Part shown: positions 44,301 to 52,416 of the stretch, in pieces
Layout: every line of letters starts with the position of its first letter
Numbering within the stretch: position 1 is the stretch's first letter
NCBI RefSeq assembly: GCF_900186965.1
Contig: NZ_LT906457.1
Location: 1,204,501-1,268,500 of the forward strand
Origin: Legionella spiritensis
GTDB taxonomy: Bacteria; Pseudomonadota; Gammaproteobacteria; Legionellales; Legionellaceae
Direction: 5' to 3'
Length of the DNA: 64,000 nucleotides
Translations under genes and position numbers: made by a program
Notes under the pieces: model-generated
Told to the model about the DNA's origin: nothing
Databases searched by the model: none
Seen by the model: the letters and a program-made list of their open reading frames with translations, nothing else

Positions 44301-44782
44301 TGTTCCAGAACTTTATTGACACAATGATAGCCGGCTTGCTGCAGTTGCTGGCGGAAGTGTTGCAAATCCAGCGATTGACCTTCCTGTAAAACCAGGGCGT
44401 GCTGTTGTAAAAATTGCGGCGGACACAGGCGATGCATGACGGTATTCACCGAGCTGATAACGACGGCATGGCTTGTTTGCTGTACTCGGCTCAGGGTACG
44501 CAGGCGCTCCGAAATAATGTCCTGATGGGGCGAGAACTGATCATAGGGAAGCGTTTCCCAATCCGGAAAAAGCAGTAATTGTGGCTGTGAGGATTTTTCG
44601 CCGTAAAAGAATTGCATCTCTGCGAGAAGCTGACCGGCTGTCAGGTTGTCCGGGGTGACAATGAGGTGAATGCCCGGGTTATTTTGACAGAATTCGGCCA
44701 CAGCCAAAGGCAACCCGGAGCCATATAGCTGTCCCCACGTTTGTTTGGATGGCGAGGAAGGTAGATTCAGAATGAGCGACAT
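41312..44782 (-). CDS. mfd: Transcription-repair coupling factor Mfd
   Basis: The 1156-residue protein has the full Mfd layout. An N-terminal UvrB-like module includes DWETLPYDQFSPHQDIISERL. The CarD-like RNA polymerase interaction domain lies near residue 480-545 (DAPVVHLQFGVGRYQGL). Then come the RecG-like motor with Walker A GDVGFGKTE (near 635), DEEH box LLIIDEEHRFGVKQ, SMTATPIPRTL and RGRVGRSHHQAYAY, and the C-terminal TRCF domain. It releases stalled RNA polymerase and recruits UvrA. The stop TAG at 41314-41312 lies in the terminus of a miniature element. Several long open frames on the opposite strand are shadows. Confidence 0.97.
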   Translation of the reverse strand: MSLILNLPSSPSKQTWGQLYGSGLPLAVAEFCQNNPGIHLIVTPDNLTAGQLLAEMQFFYGEKSSQPQLLLFPDWETLPYDQFSPHQDIISERLRTLSRVQQTSHAVVISSVNTVMHRLCPPQFLQQHALVLQEGQSLDLQHFRQQLQQAGYHCVNKVLEHGEFAVRGSIIDVYPMGSTQPFRIELFDDIVDSLRLFDTETQRTIKKITDIEILPAHEFPLNEESITRFRRTFREMFSGNPGLCPVYEAVTNGQAPSGIEYYLPLFFQETATIFDYLPAQAHVLLIEDIPERGEQFWQELIHRYEQRHYDVTRPILTPQTCFITPTELLTHTNQFQKIRCFHKPVDKKGALLNFKIDKAPSLPIERQHQQPLHNLVGYLNQPERRYLLVVESPGRREVLLDLLKQSGIHPKIQPSWQAFLNDIDSVFNITTGPLIYGCELIEQQLAIIVEAQLFGEQAVPQRRSSQKTIDPNLIIRDLAELRIDAPVVHLQFGVGRYQGLKTLESNGTVNEFLVLKYAGDDKIYVPVTSLHYITRYTGMDSEHAPLHKLGTDQWQREKSKAVEKIHDVAVELLEIYARREAKPGYEYQFHDQDYQRFASGFPFTETVDQQGAIEQIISDMQSSRPMDRLICGDVGFGKTEVAMRAAFIAVQNGKQICVLVPTTLLAGQHFETFRDRFAEFPVNIELLSRFRSAKESDKVLQSLQNGQTDIVIGTHKLFSRQIQFKNLGLLIIDEEHRFGVKQKEHIKALRTHIDILSMTATPIPRTLNMAMAGIRDISLIATPPAKRLAIKTFWQEKNDTMLREAILREILRGGQVFYLHNNVQTIERVCLDLQTLVPEAKISSAHGQMRERELEKIMSDFYHHRFNVLVCTTIIETGIDIPTANTIIIDRADKFGLAQLHQLRGRVGRSHHQAYAYLLTPNEKSLTPDAKKRLEAIVSLEDLGAGFTLATHDLEIRGAGELLGEEQSGNMQAIGFNLYMDLLDKAVRDLKAGKTPELAMPSQQGPEIDLRISAIIPDDYVSDIHTRLILYKRIANAQSREQLRELQIEMIDRFGLLPQPVKHLLLVTELKLLAARLGINRINAAQQQGKIEFGEQPKINAGSLIKLIQLQAARYKLDGPSKLRFTLDSINTEEKIHEIKTLLMKLADGDLQITEH

Positions 44783-44933
44783 GATTTGCTAAAGCACTTA
44801 TGAACACCAGACAGGCGAGTATACTATAAATCGGGTATCAGGTGAATTTGCTTCCGGCATCTGCTATAAAATTGCCTGGTGCGGAATAAAAACAGCTCAC
44901 GATTATCGGCTGGCGTATTGGTAAGGAATTTTT

Positions 44934-45902
44934 ATGACATTTGTAATATTGACACAACAGGAAATCCGGCAATGTATTGGTATGGCTCAGGCTATTGAGG
45001 TCATGGAAACCACATTCCGGCAACTTTATACTGGTCGGGCTGTCATGCCTGTTCGAAGTTCGGTCTCCGTTGCCAGTGAAAATGCCATGATGTTGACCAT
45101 GCCTGCCTATCTTGAAGATCAGCATGCTCTGGGCCTGAAAGTGGTCTCCATATTTCCCGGGAACAGCGGACGTGAAAAACCGGTTATTAATGGGGCGATC
45201 GTTCTTCTCAATAGTGAGACCGGAGAAGCCCAGGCTATGATGGAAGCCGGTTTTATCACGGCCTTGCGTACCGGTGCGGTATCGGGACTGGCTACGAAAT
45301 ATCTGGCCAGGGAAGACGCTGGATGCGTCGCGATTATCGGTTCGGGAGTCCAGGCCATGACACAACTTGAAGCGGTAGCGGCGGTACGCCCTGTAAAAGA
45401 GGTGCTTATTTGGTCGCGTAATCACCAAAACGCCGTCGCGTTTGCTAAAAAAATAGATCACCGCTACAACGTGACGTGTCCCGAAACCATCCGAACCGCA
45501 GTCCGGCATGCCGATATTATTTGTACGGCAACAGCCAGCAGCGAACCGTTCCTGAACTATGAGGACATCAAACCGGATGTTCATATTAATGCCATTGGCT
45601 CACATACGCACACCATGCGTGAAATTTCTAACGATGTTATGGCCAAAGCCACGGTTGTTGTGGATCAGGTGGCATCAGCCATGGCCGAATCAGGAGAGCT
45701 GTTCGCGGCAGTTAACGCCCAATGCCTGAATCCCGGGGATATCATCGAATTGGGTCAGGTAGTCAGTGAGTCTAATAACAGTTTTCAGGCAAATATGACG
45801 TTGTTTAAATCAGTCGGGTTAGCTATTCAGGATGTGAGTATCGCGCAGTATATTTATGAACAGGCATTACAAGCCGGGCTTGGTGTGACTATGACCCTGT
45901 AA
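44934..45902 (+). CDS. Ornithine cyclodeaminase/mu-crystallin family protein
   Basis: The 322-residue protein has the family blocks GRAVMPVRSS, LGLKVVSIFPGN (near residue 63), MEAGFITALRTGAVSGLATKYLA and the NAD-binding IIGSGVQAMTQLEAVAAVRP. HINAIGSHTHTMREI and VVDQVASAMAESGEL follow. Known members are ornithine cyclodeaminase, alanine dehydrogenase (archaeal) and ketimine reductases. The aspartate in the catalytic position of true ornithine cyclodeaminases could not be verified, so a ketimine reductase or alanine dehydrogenase is possible. It is divergent from mfd and convergent with the rhomboid gene. Confidence 0.82.
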   Translation: MTFVILTQQEIRQCIGMAQAIEVMETTFRQLYTGRAVMPVRSSVSVASENAMMLTMPAYLEDQHALGLKVVSIFPGNSGREKPVINGAIVLLNSETGEAQAMMEAGFITALRTGAVSGLATKYLAREDAGCVAIIGSGVQAMTQLEAVAAVRPVKEVLIWSRNHQNAVAFAKKIDHRYNVTCPETIRTAVRHADIICTATASSEPFLNYEDIKPDVHINAIGSHTHTMREISNDVMAKATVVVDQVASAMAESGELFAAVNAQCLNPGDIIELGQVVSESNNSFQANMTLFKSVGLAIQDVSIAQYIYEQALQAGLGVTMTL

Positions 45903-45942
45903 ATCAGGGCGGGCGTGGCGACAACTTTTTGGTATACAGGAT

Positions 45943-46536
45943 TCAGACGATTAATTGCAACAGGTAGGGAAGGCCATAGCTGGTTGCAAGGCCAGCCAGT
46001 AATCCAAACAAATGGCCTTCCCAGGAAACGCCTTTTTTCCCGGGGAATATACCCAAAAATATCCCGGCAAAATAATAAAGGCATACGACGCCAAGAATGA
46101 TGGCGGTCAAGGTGCCTTGCTGCAGGATATCGCTGACCAGTAAACCCCAATAACCGGTAATCAGGGAACTGGCTCCTACATGAATGCCCGGTTTTGCGAA
46201 ACACCAGATCAATGTGCCGCTGAGAACGGTGATAAGCAGGGTGACAATGACAAAATAGAGAAGGCCGTTAATCAGAATAAAATTGCTTAGGACAAGCAGG
46301 GGCACGGAGTTGAAAAACAGGTGATTGAAGTTGGCGTGCAACAGCGGCGCGAGAAAAATACCCGGCAAGCCATACAGACGTCTGGGGATGATGCCCAGAT
46401 AAAGCAAGCGGTTTTGCAAAAGTATGTTGCCTGCAAAAACAAGCCAGGGTATCGCTAGGATAACGGCCAGCGTATCAAGATTCGCTTTGGTCTGGCTGAC
46501 GATAAGATTCAGGCTGCTATTGAGTTCCTCTAGCAT
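45943..46536 (-). CDS. Rhomboid-family intramembrane serine protease
   Basis: The 197-residue protein has six hydrophobic segments. HANFNHLFFNSVPLLVL near residue 74 matches the first conserved rhomboid histidine/asparagine block, HVGASSLITGYWG near residue 120 contains the GxS nucleophile serine, and SWEGHLFGLLAGLAT near residue 172 gives the catalytic histidine. Both catalytic residues are present, so it is likely active. Its start codon overlaps the end of xseA by 20 bases. Substrates are unknown. Confidence 0.8.
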   Translation of the reverse strand: MLEELNSSLNLIVSQTKANLDTLAVILAIPWLVFAGNILLQNRLLYLGIIPRRLYGLPGIFLAPLLHANFNHLFFNSVPLLVLSNFILINGLLYFVIVTLLITVLSGTLIWCFAKPGIHVGASSLITGYWGLLVSDILQQGTLTAIILGVVCLYYFAGIFLGIFPGKKGVSWEGHLFGLLAGLATSYGLPYLLQLIV

Positions 46537-47884
46537 GATTCAATTTTCCAGGTCGTGTTGTCCGATCCGGGGCTTTGCTATCCAGCACCTCGCAGGTTAA
46601 CTCGCCACGTGACAATTTTAATTCTATACGATCACCGGCCTCGACTTGCCGGCTGTTAAACACTATTTTGCTGTGATGGGTTGCTATGGCATACCCTCTG
46701 TCCAGGGTGGCGAGAGGACTGACGGCATGCAAGGTGGCCAGTTGATTCGTCAAACGTTGCCGTAGTTTTTCCAGCCTTTCATTTACGGCGTGCACCAGTC
46801 TTTGTTCGTACTGTTGAGCAAGCGACAGGGAACGGTGCAGCAGCGTTACAGGATGTCTGGCTTGCAGATGGGTACAGGCCAGGTGAAGCCGGTGTTGCTG
46901 TCTGTGGATCCGTTGTTGTAACGTTTGCGTGAGTTGTCGTTGCAAGTGGTCCAGCGTTTGCCAATATTTGTAGATGAGCTGTTCGGGCGACGCGATTTTA
47001 ATTATTTGATGGGATAATTTCATCTGTCGTTGCTGCATCATATGTCCGGCGGCACGGATCAGCCTTGTAATAAAAGTTTGAATAAGTTTGAGGAGTTCAT
47101 ATTGATCCGGTGTCACCGCTTCCGCCGCCGCGGTAGGTGTGGCGGCTCTGTAATCCGCGACAAAATCGGCAATGGTAAAGTCGGTTTCATGCCCAATTCC
47201 GGTGACGACGGGTAAGCGGCTTTCGCTGATAGCCCGCGCCAGTTGCTCGTCGTTAAAAGCCCACAAATCCTCGATACTTCCGCCGCCCCTGGCCAACAGG
47301 ATCACGTCGCAATGATGATCGGCGTTGGCTTGCTTCAGAGCCTGGATTAATTGTGGCGCGGCTCCTTTCCCCTGTACTTCCGAAGCGTAGATATAAATGG
47401 CAGCCAGCGGGTAACGACGGGAAAGGGTCGTTAAAATATCATGAAGAGCCGCGCCGCTTGAGGAAGTTATAACCGCTATGTTGCCGGGAAACTCGGGCAG
47501 GACTTTTTTCCGATGCGCTGCGAACAAACCTTGTTGCTCCAGTCTGTTTTTTAATAACTCAAATTGTCTGTAAAGTTCACCTAAACCGTAGGCGGTCAAT
47601 TCCTGTACAATAAGTTGGTAATCACCTCTTGCTTCATAGAGGCTTGGTTTTCCACGAACGATGGCCTGTTGTCCGTCTTTGAATAATTTGCTGTCCGGTT
47701 GATGGTAATTGCGGAAGAACACACAACGGATCTGGGCGGTTTGATCTTTCAGGGTAAAATAATAATGGCCCGATGCGGGCTTGCTGATACCGGACAATTC
47801 ACCAACGACCGAAACCTCGCCTATATCCTTCTCGAGCCAGGTACGGATCTGACGATTCAACTGACTGACTGTCAAAGTAGACAA
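46517..47884 (-). CDS. xseA: Exodeoxyribonuclease VII large subunit
   Basis: It has an N-terminal OB-fold (VVGELSGISKPASGHYYFTLKD), then KKVLPEFPGNIAVITSSSGAA, ARGGGSIEDLWAFNDEQLARA, VTGIGHETDFTIADFVADYRAATPTAAAE, a long coiled coil (about 260-390) and a late LDRGYAI. The frame is open to a TTG at 47941, but that has no ribosome-binding site. The TTG at 47884 has AAAGAGAA nine bases upstream and starts directly at STLTVSQLNRQI, so I prefer it (455 residues). With XseB it degrades single-stranded DNA in repair; xseB is not in view. Confidence 0.92.
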   Translation of the reverse strand: MSTLTVSQLNRQIRTWLEKDIGEVSVVGELSGISKPASGHYYFTLKDQTAQIRCVFFRNYHQPDSKLFKDGQQAIVRGKPSLYEARGDYQLIVQELTAYGLGELYRQFELLKNRLEQQGLFAAHRKKVLPEFPGNIAVITSSSGAALHDILTTLSRRYPLAAIYIYASEVQGKGAAPQLIQALKQANADHHCDVILLARGGGSIEDLWAFNDEQLARAISESRLPVVTGIGHETDFTIADFVADYRAATPTAAAEAVTPDQYELLKLIQTFITRLIRAAGHMMQQRQMKLSHQIIKIASPEQLIYKYWQTLDHLQRQLTQTLQQRIHRQQHRLHLACTHLQARHPVTLLHRSLSLAQQYEQRLVHAVNERLEKLRQRLTNQLATLHAVSPLATLDRGYAIATHHSKIVFNSRQVEAGDRIELKLSRGELTCEVLDSKAPDRTTRPGKLNHARGTQ

Positions 47885-48031
47885 GACACAATTCTCTTTT
47901 ATGGCGGATAGATTAAAAACATGGTAACAAACTATCGGCAATTATAAAAACAGTTGAAGTTATCCACTCTATGCTTTAACTTATTTAAAATTCAAACATT
48001 AATGATGTCACGAGACTCCAGGGAACAGGAT

Positions 48032-49762
48032 ATGAAAAATGCGTTAACGGCTTTTATCCTCGTAGTATCGTTCCCGCTTCAGGCGCAAACGCTATATGAC
48101 GCGGTGGAACATAGTATGATTTCAAATCCCGATGTTCTGTTTAACACCGCAAAAAGTCTGTCGGATAAACAAGGCATCGATAAAGCCAGGGGTGCGTTGT
48201 ATCCCAGCGTGGATATCACGGCGGGTTATGGTCGCCAGCGTAGCGAAAACCCGACCACGACAGCTATTGACGGACCCGGGATCAGAAACCTGACGCGTCA
48301 GGAATCGAATGCCGCGTTGACACAGACCCTTTTTGCCGGGGGTGGCATTGTTAACGAACTCAAGCGTAATGAGTATCGTTACGAGGCCCAGACCCTGAAA
48401 ACCCAGGGTATAGCCGAGGATTTGGCTCTGGAGGTTGTGAATCGCTACCTTCTGGTTTTGCTGCATGAAAAGCTTTATGGCTATGCCAAGGCCAATATGG
48501 CTGCACACCGCAAGGTTTTCGGGATGATTAGGGAGAGAAGTCTGGCCGGGCTGGCCAGGACGGCTGAGGTCGATCAGGCCGACGCGCGTCTCGCTCTTGC
48601 GGAGTCCAACCTTATCAGCGCGGAAGCGAATCTGCGTGAGGTTAGAATTAATTTTGCCAGAGTGGTTGGCAGCTGGCCCAGCAACCTGACCTGGCCCCGC
48701 ATCCCCAAAAACAGTGAGTTACCCGCAACATTGGGCAAGGCTATTGAGGAAGGGCTGGATTATCATCCGACTGTGAAATCCACGTATGCCGATGTCAAGG
48801 AAGCCAAGTCACAATATCAGGTGGCTCGTGCCGCCTATTTTCCTCGTGTGGATCTTATTTTAAGCGCCTCGCAAAACCGGAATCTGGATGGATTGATAGG
48901 CCCTAATAATGATCGGTTGGCTATTGTTCGCATGAATTATAATATCTTTCGCGGCGGTTCCGATGAGGCGAATGTCCGGTTAACTGCTTATGAGGTGCAG
49001 CAAGCCTATGAAGTGAAAAACAAGGCCCTGATTGATTTAAAGGAAGCCATTCGCTTGTCCTGGAATGCCTGGACGTCTGCGGGACTTCGCCTTAAGCCGT
49101 TGCGAACGCACGTGAGCGCGTCGAGAAAAACCAGAAGCGCCTATCAGGAGCAGTTTAAACTTGGTAAACGTACCTTGCTCGACTTGCTGGATTCTCAAAA
49201 TGAGTTCTATCAGTCGCAAATCGAATACGCGCGCGGATTAAACGATGAAATGTATTCACGGTTTCGGGTTTTGAATGGTATGGGCAAGTTACTGCCTTAT
49301 CTGAAAATGAGATTGCCGGTCAATGTCGTCAATAATGATATCTTTACTTCGGCTCAAACCCATATTCTGCTTGATAATACTATGGATGGCGTACCTTATC
49401 CGGATACGAGTGACAGGTCACTGTTTCTTGCCCAGCCGGTTAAAAATATGGAAACGGTACCGTTAACAAAAGCCATTATTGATAAAAATACGGCGATACC
49501 CGCTCCCCCGTCGCCATTGAACTGGTACGTTGCTGCCGGAGTGTTCAAAAGCAAGGCGAATGCGGTAGCGCTGGTAAACCGCCTTAACGGCATGGGCTTT
49601 ACCGCTTTTTCCAAGGAAACCAATAAAAAAGGAGTTGGTGTTTATATCGGACCCTATGAATATAGAGGACACGCTGCAAACGGCATGGAAAGGCTCAAGG
49701 AAATTGCCCATGTACAGGGAGTGTTGGTCACATTTGAGAAAAAACCTCCCAAACGCGGTTAA
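48032..49762 (+). CDS. lapE: TolC-family outer-membrane channel with C-terminal SPOR domain (LapE-like)
   Basis: ATG 48032 (AGGA upstream) gives a 576-residue protein with a signal peptide (MKNALTAFILVVSFPLQAQ). Two OEP repeats follow, with LAGLARTAEVDQADARLALAESNL and LGKRTLLDLLDSQNEFYQSQ as typical TolC helices. After about residue 440 a linker leads to a SPOR-like domain (NWYVAAGVFKSKANAVALVN to the end), which in other proteins binds denuded peptidoglycan. The fusion could seat the channel at septa or in the wall. Next to lapG, lapD and the adhesin gene it should be the outer-membrane exit for the adhesin. The frame extends upstream to 47954, without family support. Confidence 0.85.
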   Translation: MKNALTAFILVVSFPLQAQTLYDAVEHSMISNPDVLFNTAKSLSDKQGIDKARGALYPSVDITAGYGRQRSENPTTTAIDGPGIRNLTRQESNAALTQTLFAGGGIVNELKRNEYRYEAQTLKTQGIAEDLALEVVNRYLLVLLHEKLYGYAKANMAAHRKVFGMIRERSLAGLARTAEVDQADARLALAESNLISAEANLREVRINFARVVGSWPSNLTWPRIPKNSELPATLGKAIEEGLDYHPTVKSTYADVKEAKSQYQVARAAYFPRVDLILSASQNRNLDGLIGPNNDRLAIVRMNYNIFRGGSDEANVRLTAYEVQQAYEVKNKALIDLKEAIRLSWNAWTSAGLRLKPLRTHVSASRKTRSAYQEQFKLGKRTLLDLLDSQNEFYQSQIEYARGLNDEMYSRFRVLNGMGKLLPYLKMRLPVNVVNNDIFTSAQTHILLDNTMDGVPYPDTSDRSLFLAQPVKNMETVPLTKAIIDKNTAIPAPPSPLNWYVAAGVFKSKANAVALVNRLNGMGFTAFSKETNKKGVGVYIGPYEYRGHAANGMERLKEIAHVQGVLVTFEKKPPKRG

Positions 49763-50420
49763 ATATTTGCTTGCGGCAGGTCTGTTTTTCAGTCTCCAGT
49801 CCGGGTTGGGGAAAAGTATTCGAGATAGCTCTCTGTTTCTTGCCTTTAATGAAGAGCAGAGACCCGGCCAGCAGCATACCAAAGACAATGCCGGACGCCG
49901 CCTCCGTGCCTGGAATAAATTAATTCACTCACAGCAAAATTCATCAATAAAAGACAAACTGAAAGTAACCAATGATTTCTTTAATCAATTTTATTTCGAG
50001 AAAGACAGTGATTATGAGGGAACAACGGATTACTGGAAAACACCGGAAGAATTTATTGCCGATGGCGGCGGTGATTGTGAAGATTTTTCCATTGCCAAGT
50101 ATTTTACCTTGCTGGCTCTTAAAGTACCGATCAAATCCCTGCGTATTACTTACGTGACATCGAGAACCTATAATCGTGCCCATATGGTATTGACGTATTA
50201 TGCCACTCCGCAGGCGGAACCGTTGATTCTGGATAATCTGGTCGGTGCCATATTACCGGCCTCCAGGCGACCGGATCTTATCCCGGTATACAGTTTCAAT
50301 GGTGAAGGATTATGGCTGGCCAAGCAGCGCGGCCGGGAAAAACCACTGGGACGTTCCACCAGGCTGGATAAATGGCGGGATTTAATACTACGTATGCGAA
50401 ATAAAGGTGATACTCCATGA
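49710..50420 (+). CDS. lapG: Periplasmic cysteine protease LapG
   Basis: From ATG 49710 (AAGGA eight bases upstream) the protein has 236 residues, with a hydrophobic export segment (VKYLLAAGLFFSLQSGLG). The bacterial transglutaminase-like fold carries the catalytic triad C123 (GGGDCEDF), H158 (RAHMVLTYY) and D175 (LILDNLVG). LapG cleaves LapA-type adhesins at a TA/AG site when not held by LapD. The gene overlaps the channel gene by 53 bases in another frame and lapD by four, so the three are tightly coupled. Acidic residues before the cysteine could form the known calcium site. Confidence 0.92.
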   Translation: MYRECWSHLRKNLPNAVKYLLAAGLFFSLQSGLGKSIRDSSLFLAFNEEQRPGQQHTKDNAGRRLRAWNKLIHSQQNSSIKDKLKVTNDFFNQFYFEKDSDYEGTTDYWKTPEEFIADGGGDCEDFSIAKYFTLLALKVPIKSLRITYVTSRTYNRAHMVLTYYATPQAEPLILDNLVGAILPASRRPDLIPVYSFNGEGLWLAKQRGREKPLGRSTRLDKWRDLILRMRNKGDTP

Positions 50421-52330
50421 CATTAACCAAAAAAATGGCAGTGGGCGTTTTGAGTGTACTTATGATCATTTTTATAGGTACGTTCTTAATTACGTTTCAT
50501 AATGAGCGAAACTTTTTTATCAAGCAAATGACCAGTAATGCCCAGGATACGGCGACTTCTCTTGGATTATCGCTCTCTCACGCCCTTCACAACAAAGACA
50601 AACCCATGATGCTTTCCATGGTGGAGGCCGTTTTTGACCGTGGTTATTTTGCCATGATTGAAGTACGGGATATGAACGATGAGATATTGATTGCCCGTTA
50701 TGCTCCCAAAAGAATCGGGCAAGCACCCGACTGGTTTACCAATTTAATTGATTGGCCTGCCTCCGTGCAGTCCGCTCTTGTCATGAGGGGGTGGCAGCAG
50801 GTTGGTGAGGTTTTGGTTAGCAGCGACAGCAGTTACGCTTGCGACGCGCTCTGGAACAGTATGACTAAATTGGCCTGCTGGTATTTACTGTTTGCATTTG
50901 TGTCTCTGGTGATTGTATTTTTATTTATCCGTTGGCTTTTGAAGCCGTTGAGTCGTCTGCGAAATCAGGCTGAAGCCATTTGCGACCGGGAATTTCCCAT
51001 AGAATCCGTCATACCCTCGACGCCCGAGTTAAAAAAAGTGACGCTGGCCATGAACCAGATGGTGCTGAGAATCAAGCGATTGTTTCAGGAACAATTGCAG
51101 CAAATTGATGTATTACGTCAGCAATCCTATCAGGATCCATTGACCGGATTGGGTAACCGGCGTTATTTTTTACAGCAATTATCAGCGTTGTTAAATCACG
51201 ATGAAGAATTTTTACCTGGTTTTATGATTCTGGTTGCTATTGACGGCCTGGATAGACTCAATCAGGAATCAGGCTATCAGCAAGGTGATAAAACGGTTAG
51301 GAAAGTAGCGAAAACCTGTGTCAGCTTTTGGAAAAAAACGCCTTCTACGATGGTGGCGCGTATCAGCGGCAGCCATTTCGCCTTACTGGTTAAAGAAAGC
51401 GAGACCTCTCACTTCATCAACCAATGTAATGAATTTAATCAGATTATTCAGGCCTTGTTGCCCAAAGATTCGAATTGCACCATCAGCATTGCGGCAACCG
51501 CTTATCAGTTGCATCAAACTCCGGAAACCTTGCTGGCAGACGCCGATCAGGTATTACATGATGCGCGTACACAGGCCGGTCGTATGGCCTATAGTCCTGA
51601 TATCCCCGTGTATAATGCGGTTACTGTCGATGCGCAGTTTCTGCTTGCAGCCATATCGGAGAGAAAACTGGTTTTGTATGCCCAACCCATTACGGACGGT
51701 CAGAGCGTTCTACACCAGGAAATTTTTGTCCGCTTGCCTGTGGACGGGGAAAATTTCAGCGCCGGTTATTTCATGCCTTTGGCAATACGGCATGGGTTGG
51801 CTCATAAAATAGATCAATTGGTATTGGATACTGTTTTAGCAAAGGATATTCTCGCAAAGCAGGACGTTGCCTTGAATTTGACACAAGCCACATTATTGGA
51901 TGAAGCGAATTGCAAGCAATATCTTGGACAACTGAAAAAAATTCCCCAAGGCTTGCGTGAACGTTTAAGTATCGAGTTAAATGAATTGATTGTAATGAGT
52001 CATTTTAACGAAGTAGAGTCCTTTGTGAGGCAATTACAAAAATTAAAAATCAGGATTGGTGTGGATCAGGTGGGGATTCATTTCTCTCCGATGCACTATC
52101 TTAACCAGTTACCGGTTAATTATTTAAAACTTCACGGCAGTCTGATTTATGATATTCAGGATAATCAGAATAAACAGTTTTTTATTCATTACTTTAATGA
52201 AATGGCTAAGACGCTTGATATAGAGGTGATTGCCACTCAAATAGAGTCCGAAAAACAATGGTCGTCTTTAAAAAATTTGCATTTGCAATGGGGGCAGGGG
52301 CGATATTTGGGAAAGGTACAACCTGTTTAG
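50417..52330 (+). CDS. lapD: c-di-GMP receptor LapD (degenerate GGDEF-EAL)
   Basis: The 637-residue protein has two membrane segments (about 8-28 and 155-175) around a periplasmic LapD/MoxY-N type domain, a HAMP linker (RWLLKPLSRLRNQAEAIC), a GGDEF fold whose motif reads SGSHF (near residue 316) and an EAL fold whose motif reads EIF (QEIFVRL, near 435). Both enzymatic motifs are lost, as in Pseudomonas LapD, which binds c-di-GMP with the EAL domain and sequesters LapG. The gene starts in lapG (ATGA). It should control adhesin retention by intracellular c-di-GMP. Confidence 0.92.
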   Translation: MTLTKKMAVGVLSVLMIIFIGTFLITFHNERNFFIKQMTSNAQDTATSLGLSLSHALHNKDKPMMLSMVEAVFDRGYFAMIEVRDMNDEILIARYAPKRIGQAPDWFTNLIDWPASVQSALVMRGWQQVGEVLVSSDSSYACDALWNSMTKLACWYLLFAFVSLVIVFLFIRWLLKPLSRLRNQAEAICDREFPIESVIPSTPELKKVTLAMNQMVLRIKRLFQEQLQQIDVLRQQSYQDPLTGLGNRRYFLQQLSALLNHDEEFLPGFMILVAIDGLDRLNQESGYQQGDKTVRKVAKTCVSFWKKTPSTMVARISGSHFALLVKESETSHFINQCNEFNQIIQALLPKDSNCTISIAATAYQLHQTPETLLADADQVLHDARTQAGRMAYSPDIPVYNAVTVDAQFLLAAISERKLVLYAQPITDGQSVLHQEIFVRLPVDGENFSAGYFMPLAIRHGLAHKIDQLVLDTVLAKDILAKQDVALNLTQATLLDEANCKQYLGQLKKIPQGLRERLSIELNELIVMSHFNEVESFVRQLQKLKIRIGVDQVGIHFSPMHYLNQLPVNYLKLHGSLIYDIQDNQNKQFFIHYFNEMAKTLDIEVIATQIESEKQWSSLKNLHLQWGQGRYLGKVQPV

Positions 52331-52416
52331 AGTGAATAATGTGTAAATTATCCCAAAAAACCATCAGTATGTATTTTTATTGTACTATATTTGTATAAAT
52401 AAACCTGATATATACA

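Noticed and set aside
45895-45910. Small stem CCCTG/CAGGG after the ornithine cyclodeaminase-like gene as terminator
   Set aside because: Five pairs with no T-run on either strand are too weak.
50417-52330. Active diguanylate cyclase/phosphodiesterase
   Set aside because: The GGDEF motif reads SGSHF and the EAL motif reads EIF; the layout and neighbours are those of the non-enzymatic receptor LapD.
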